Below are positions 63,097 to 64,000 of a stretch of DNA of 64,000 bases, piece by piece (within the stretch, counting starts at the first letter, position 1; every line of letters starts with the position of its first letter). Both the position numbers and the translations under genes were made by a program. This DNA comes from Penelope pileata (lineage: Eukaryota; Chordata; Aves; Galliformes; Cracidae). The notes beneath the pieces were generated by a model. It ran no database searches. It had not been told where the DNA came from and saw only the letters and a list, made by a program, of their open reading frames with translations. The stretch covers positions 1 through 64,000 of the forward strand of contig WBMW01005087.1 in NCBI GenBank assembly GCA_013396635.1, read 5' to 3'.

Positions 63097-64000
63097 GTAA
63101 GTCGAAGTCTGATGTTTATGTACTCTCACAAAAAAAAGATAGTTTAGCCAAAAACAGTTTGCTTAGATTGAAAAGGATGATGAAATGCAGGAAAATATTA
63201 AAAGAGAGAAGAGTAATTTTCTGCTTGTAGAGCTCATATTGTTGTAGGAGTTATTGCACATTTTACTAGGTAAACTTCTTTTGAAAATGATCACCAAAGG
63301 GAAAACACAGTGAGCCTATTGTATTTCTAGCGTGAGCTTTTAGGTATTCTTTAACACTGCTCATTATTTTGGGGCAAAAACTTGTATTCATTCAAAAGAG
63401 CTATTTTGAAAGGCCTTTTTAATGGTAATCTGTTCACAAACTCTCCTGTGCTGAGGGCTGGTTTTTTTCAACATCCTTTGCAGTTGACTTCAAGGTTTTC
63501 CAGTCTAATGATAAATACCAACCCTCATTTTTTCCAGGTAGGGAGTGTGGAGGGTAAGGAAGGTATATCTCTGCTGTCTGAAACAGAGCTACTTTGTATT
63601 CATGGTATCTATCTCAGTCAGGAGATGGTCAGAAGAGTTTGACTAGATGTTGCAGGATTATGTTTCACGGGAGTATACCATCCAAATTACCTATAACTTA
63701 ACAACCCAAACTAGCCATTAACAGATACAAACACAGGTGCAGGATATAATTAAACTATGTGGACTCTGTTTCAAAATAAGTATGTTTCCAAATGCACGCC
63801 TGTGATGAAGCCTACTTTTTCAAAGAGGCAATATAATATTTGTCATGTTAAGTGACTTTTACTTCATTTTAATAACAAAGTTTCCCATCTGTTTATCTTC
63901 AATAAACTTTTGTAATTGTGTGACGATCCACCATTGGGGATCTATTTGACAGCTGGTAACCCAGGAAAGAAAACATCGACCTGGGAAAAGAAATTGCAAA
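63097..64000 (+). other. ABCC9: ABCC9 intron running off the window
   Basis: Sequence after the third coding exon shows no further ABCC9 exon; the expected continuation of TMD0 is not present. No repeat family was recognised. Confidence 0.6.

Noticed and set aside
1..64000. CRISPR arrays, operons, riboswitches, replication origins
   Set aside because: Nothing of the kind is present; this is vertebrate nuclear DNA. I also recognised no tRNA or rRNA gene, though a covariance-model search would be needed to exclude small RNAs.

Overview
This is vertebrate nuclear DNA, almost certainly from a galliform bird (chicken or a close relative). Coding sequence is split into short exons with GT/AG borders. 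There are several CR1 LINE tails, a Galluhop-type mariner remnant and a bird-type ERV LTR. The CMAS-ABCC9 gene neighbourhood corresponds to human 12p12. Nothing prokaryotic is present. Species assignment is inference from repeats and gene content.

Three protein genes are supported. (1) A complete six-exon cytosolic sulfotransferase gene on + (coding 6994-14566, 285 aa, SULT6B1-like) with a TATA box at 6864. (2) A complete eight-exon CMAS gene on - (coding 24641-33992, 414 aa), CMP-sialic acid synthetase, starting in a CpG island. (3) The first three coding exons of ABCC9 (SUR2, the KATP-channel regulatory subunit) on + (59761-63096), which runs off the right edge. All exon borders were placed by hand from reading frame and splice signals. 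The lengths add up in frame: 858 nt for SULT, 1245 nt for CMAS, and 409 nt so far for ABCC9.

Layout: 1-270 is the 5' LTR and primer-binding site of an endogenous retrovirus on -, whose interior lies left of the window. 271-6062 is unrecognised DNA. 6063-6603 is an internally deleted mariner. 6864-15001 is the SULT gene. 15874-16420 is a solo ERV LTR and 16808-16976 a compound satellite. 19250-19830 is a CpG island with no recognised gene. 22643-23275 is a hAT remnant. 23518-34280 is CMAS with its 3'UTR and promoter. 35474-39395 holds two hAT pieces and a long CR1. 39396-59739 is mostly unrecognised intergenic DNA with CR1 copies, simple repeats, a candidate CTCF site, an ancient palindromic repeat and possible ABCC9 5' exons. 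59740-64000 is the start of ABCC9.

The three genes do not form a pathway. SULT and CMAS are convergent; CMAS and ABCC9 are divergent, about 25.7 kb apart between first coding exons. CMAS activates sialic acid in the nucleus, the sulfotransferase conjugates small molecules in the cytosol, and SUR2 gates plasma-membrane potassium channels. I did not find a novel biological system. The most useful leads are the retroviral edge with a Lys-type primer site, the orphan CpG island, an in-frame upstream extension of CMAS, and a pair of inverted hAT copies bracketing CMAS.
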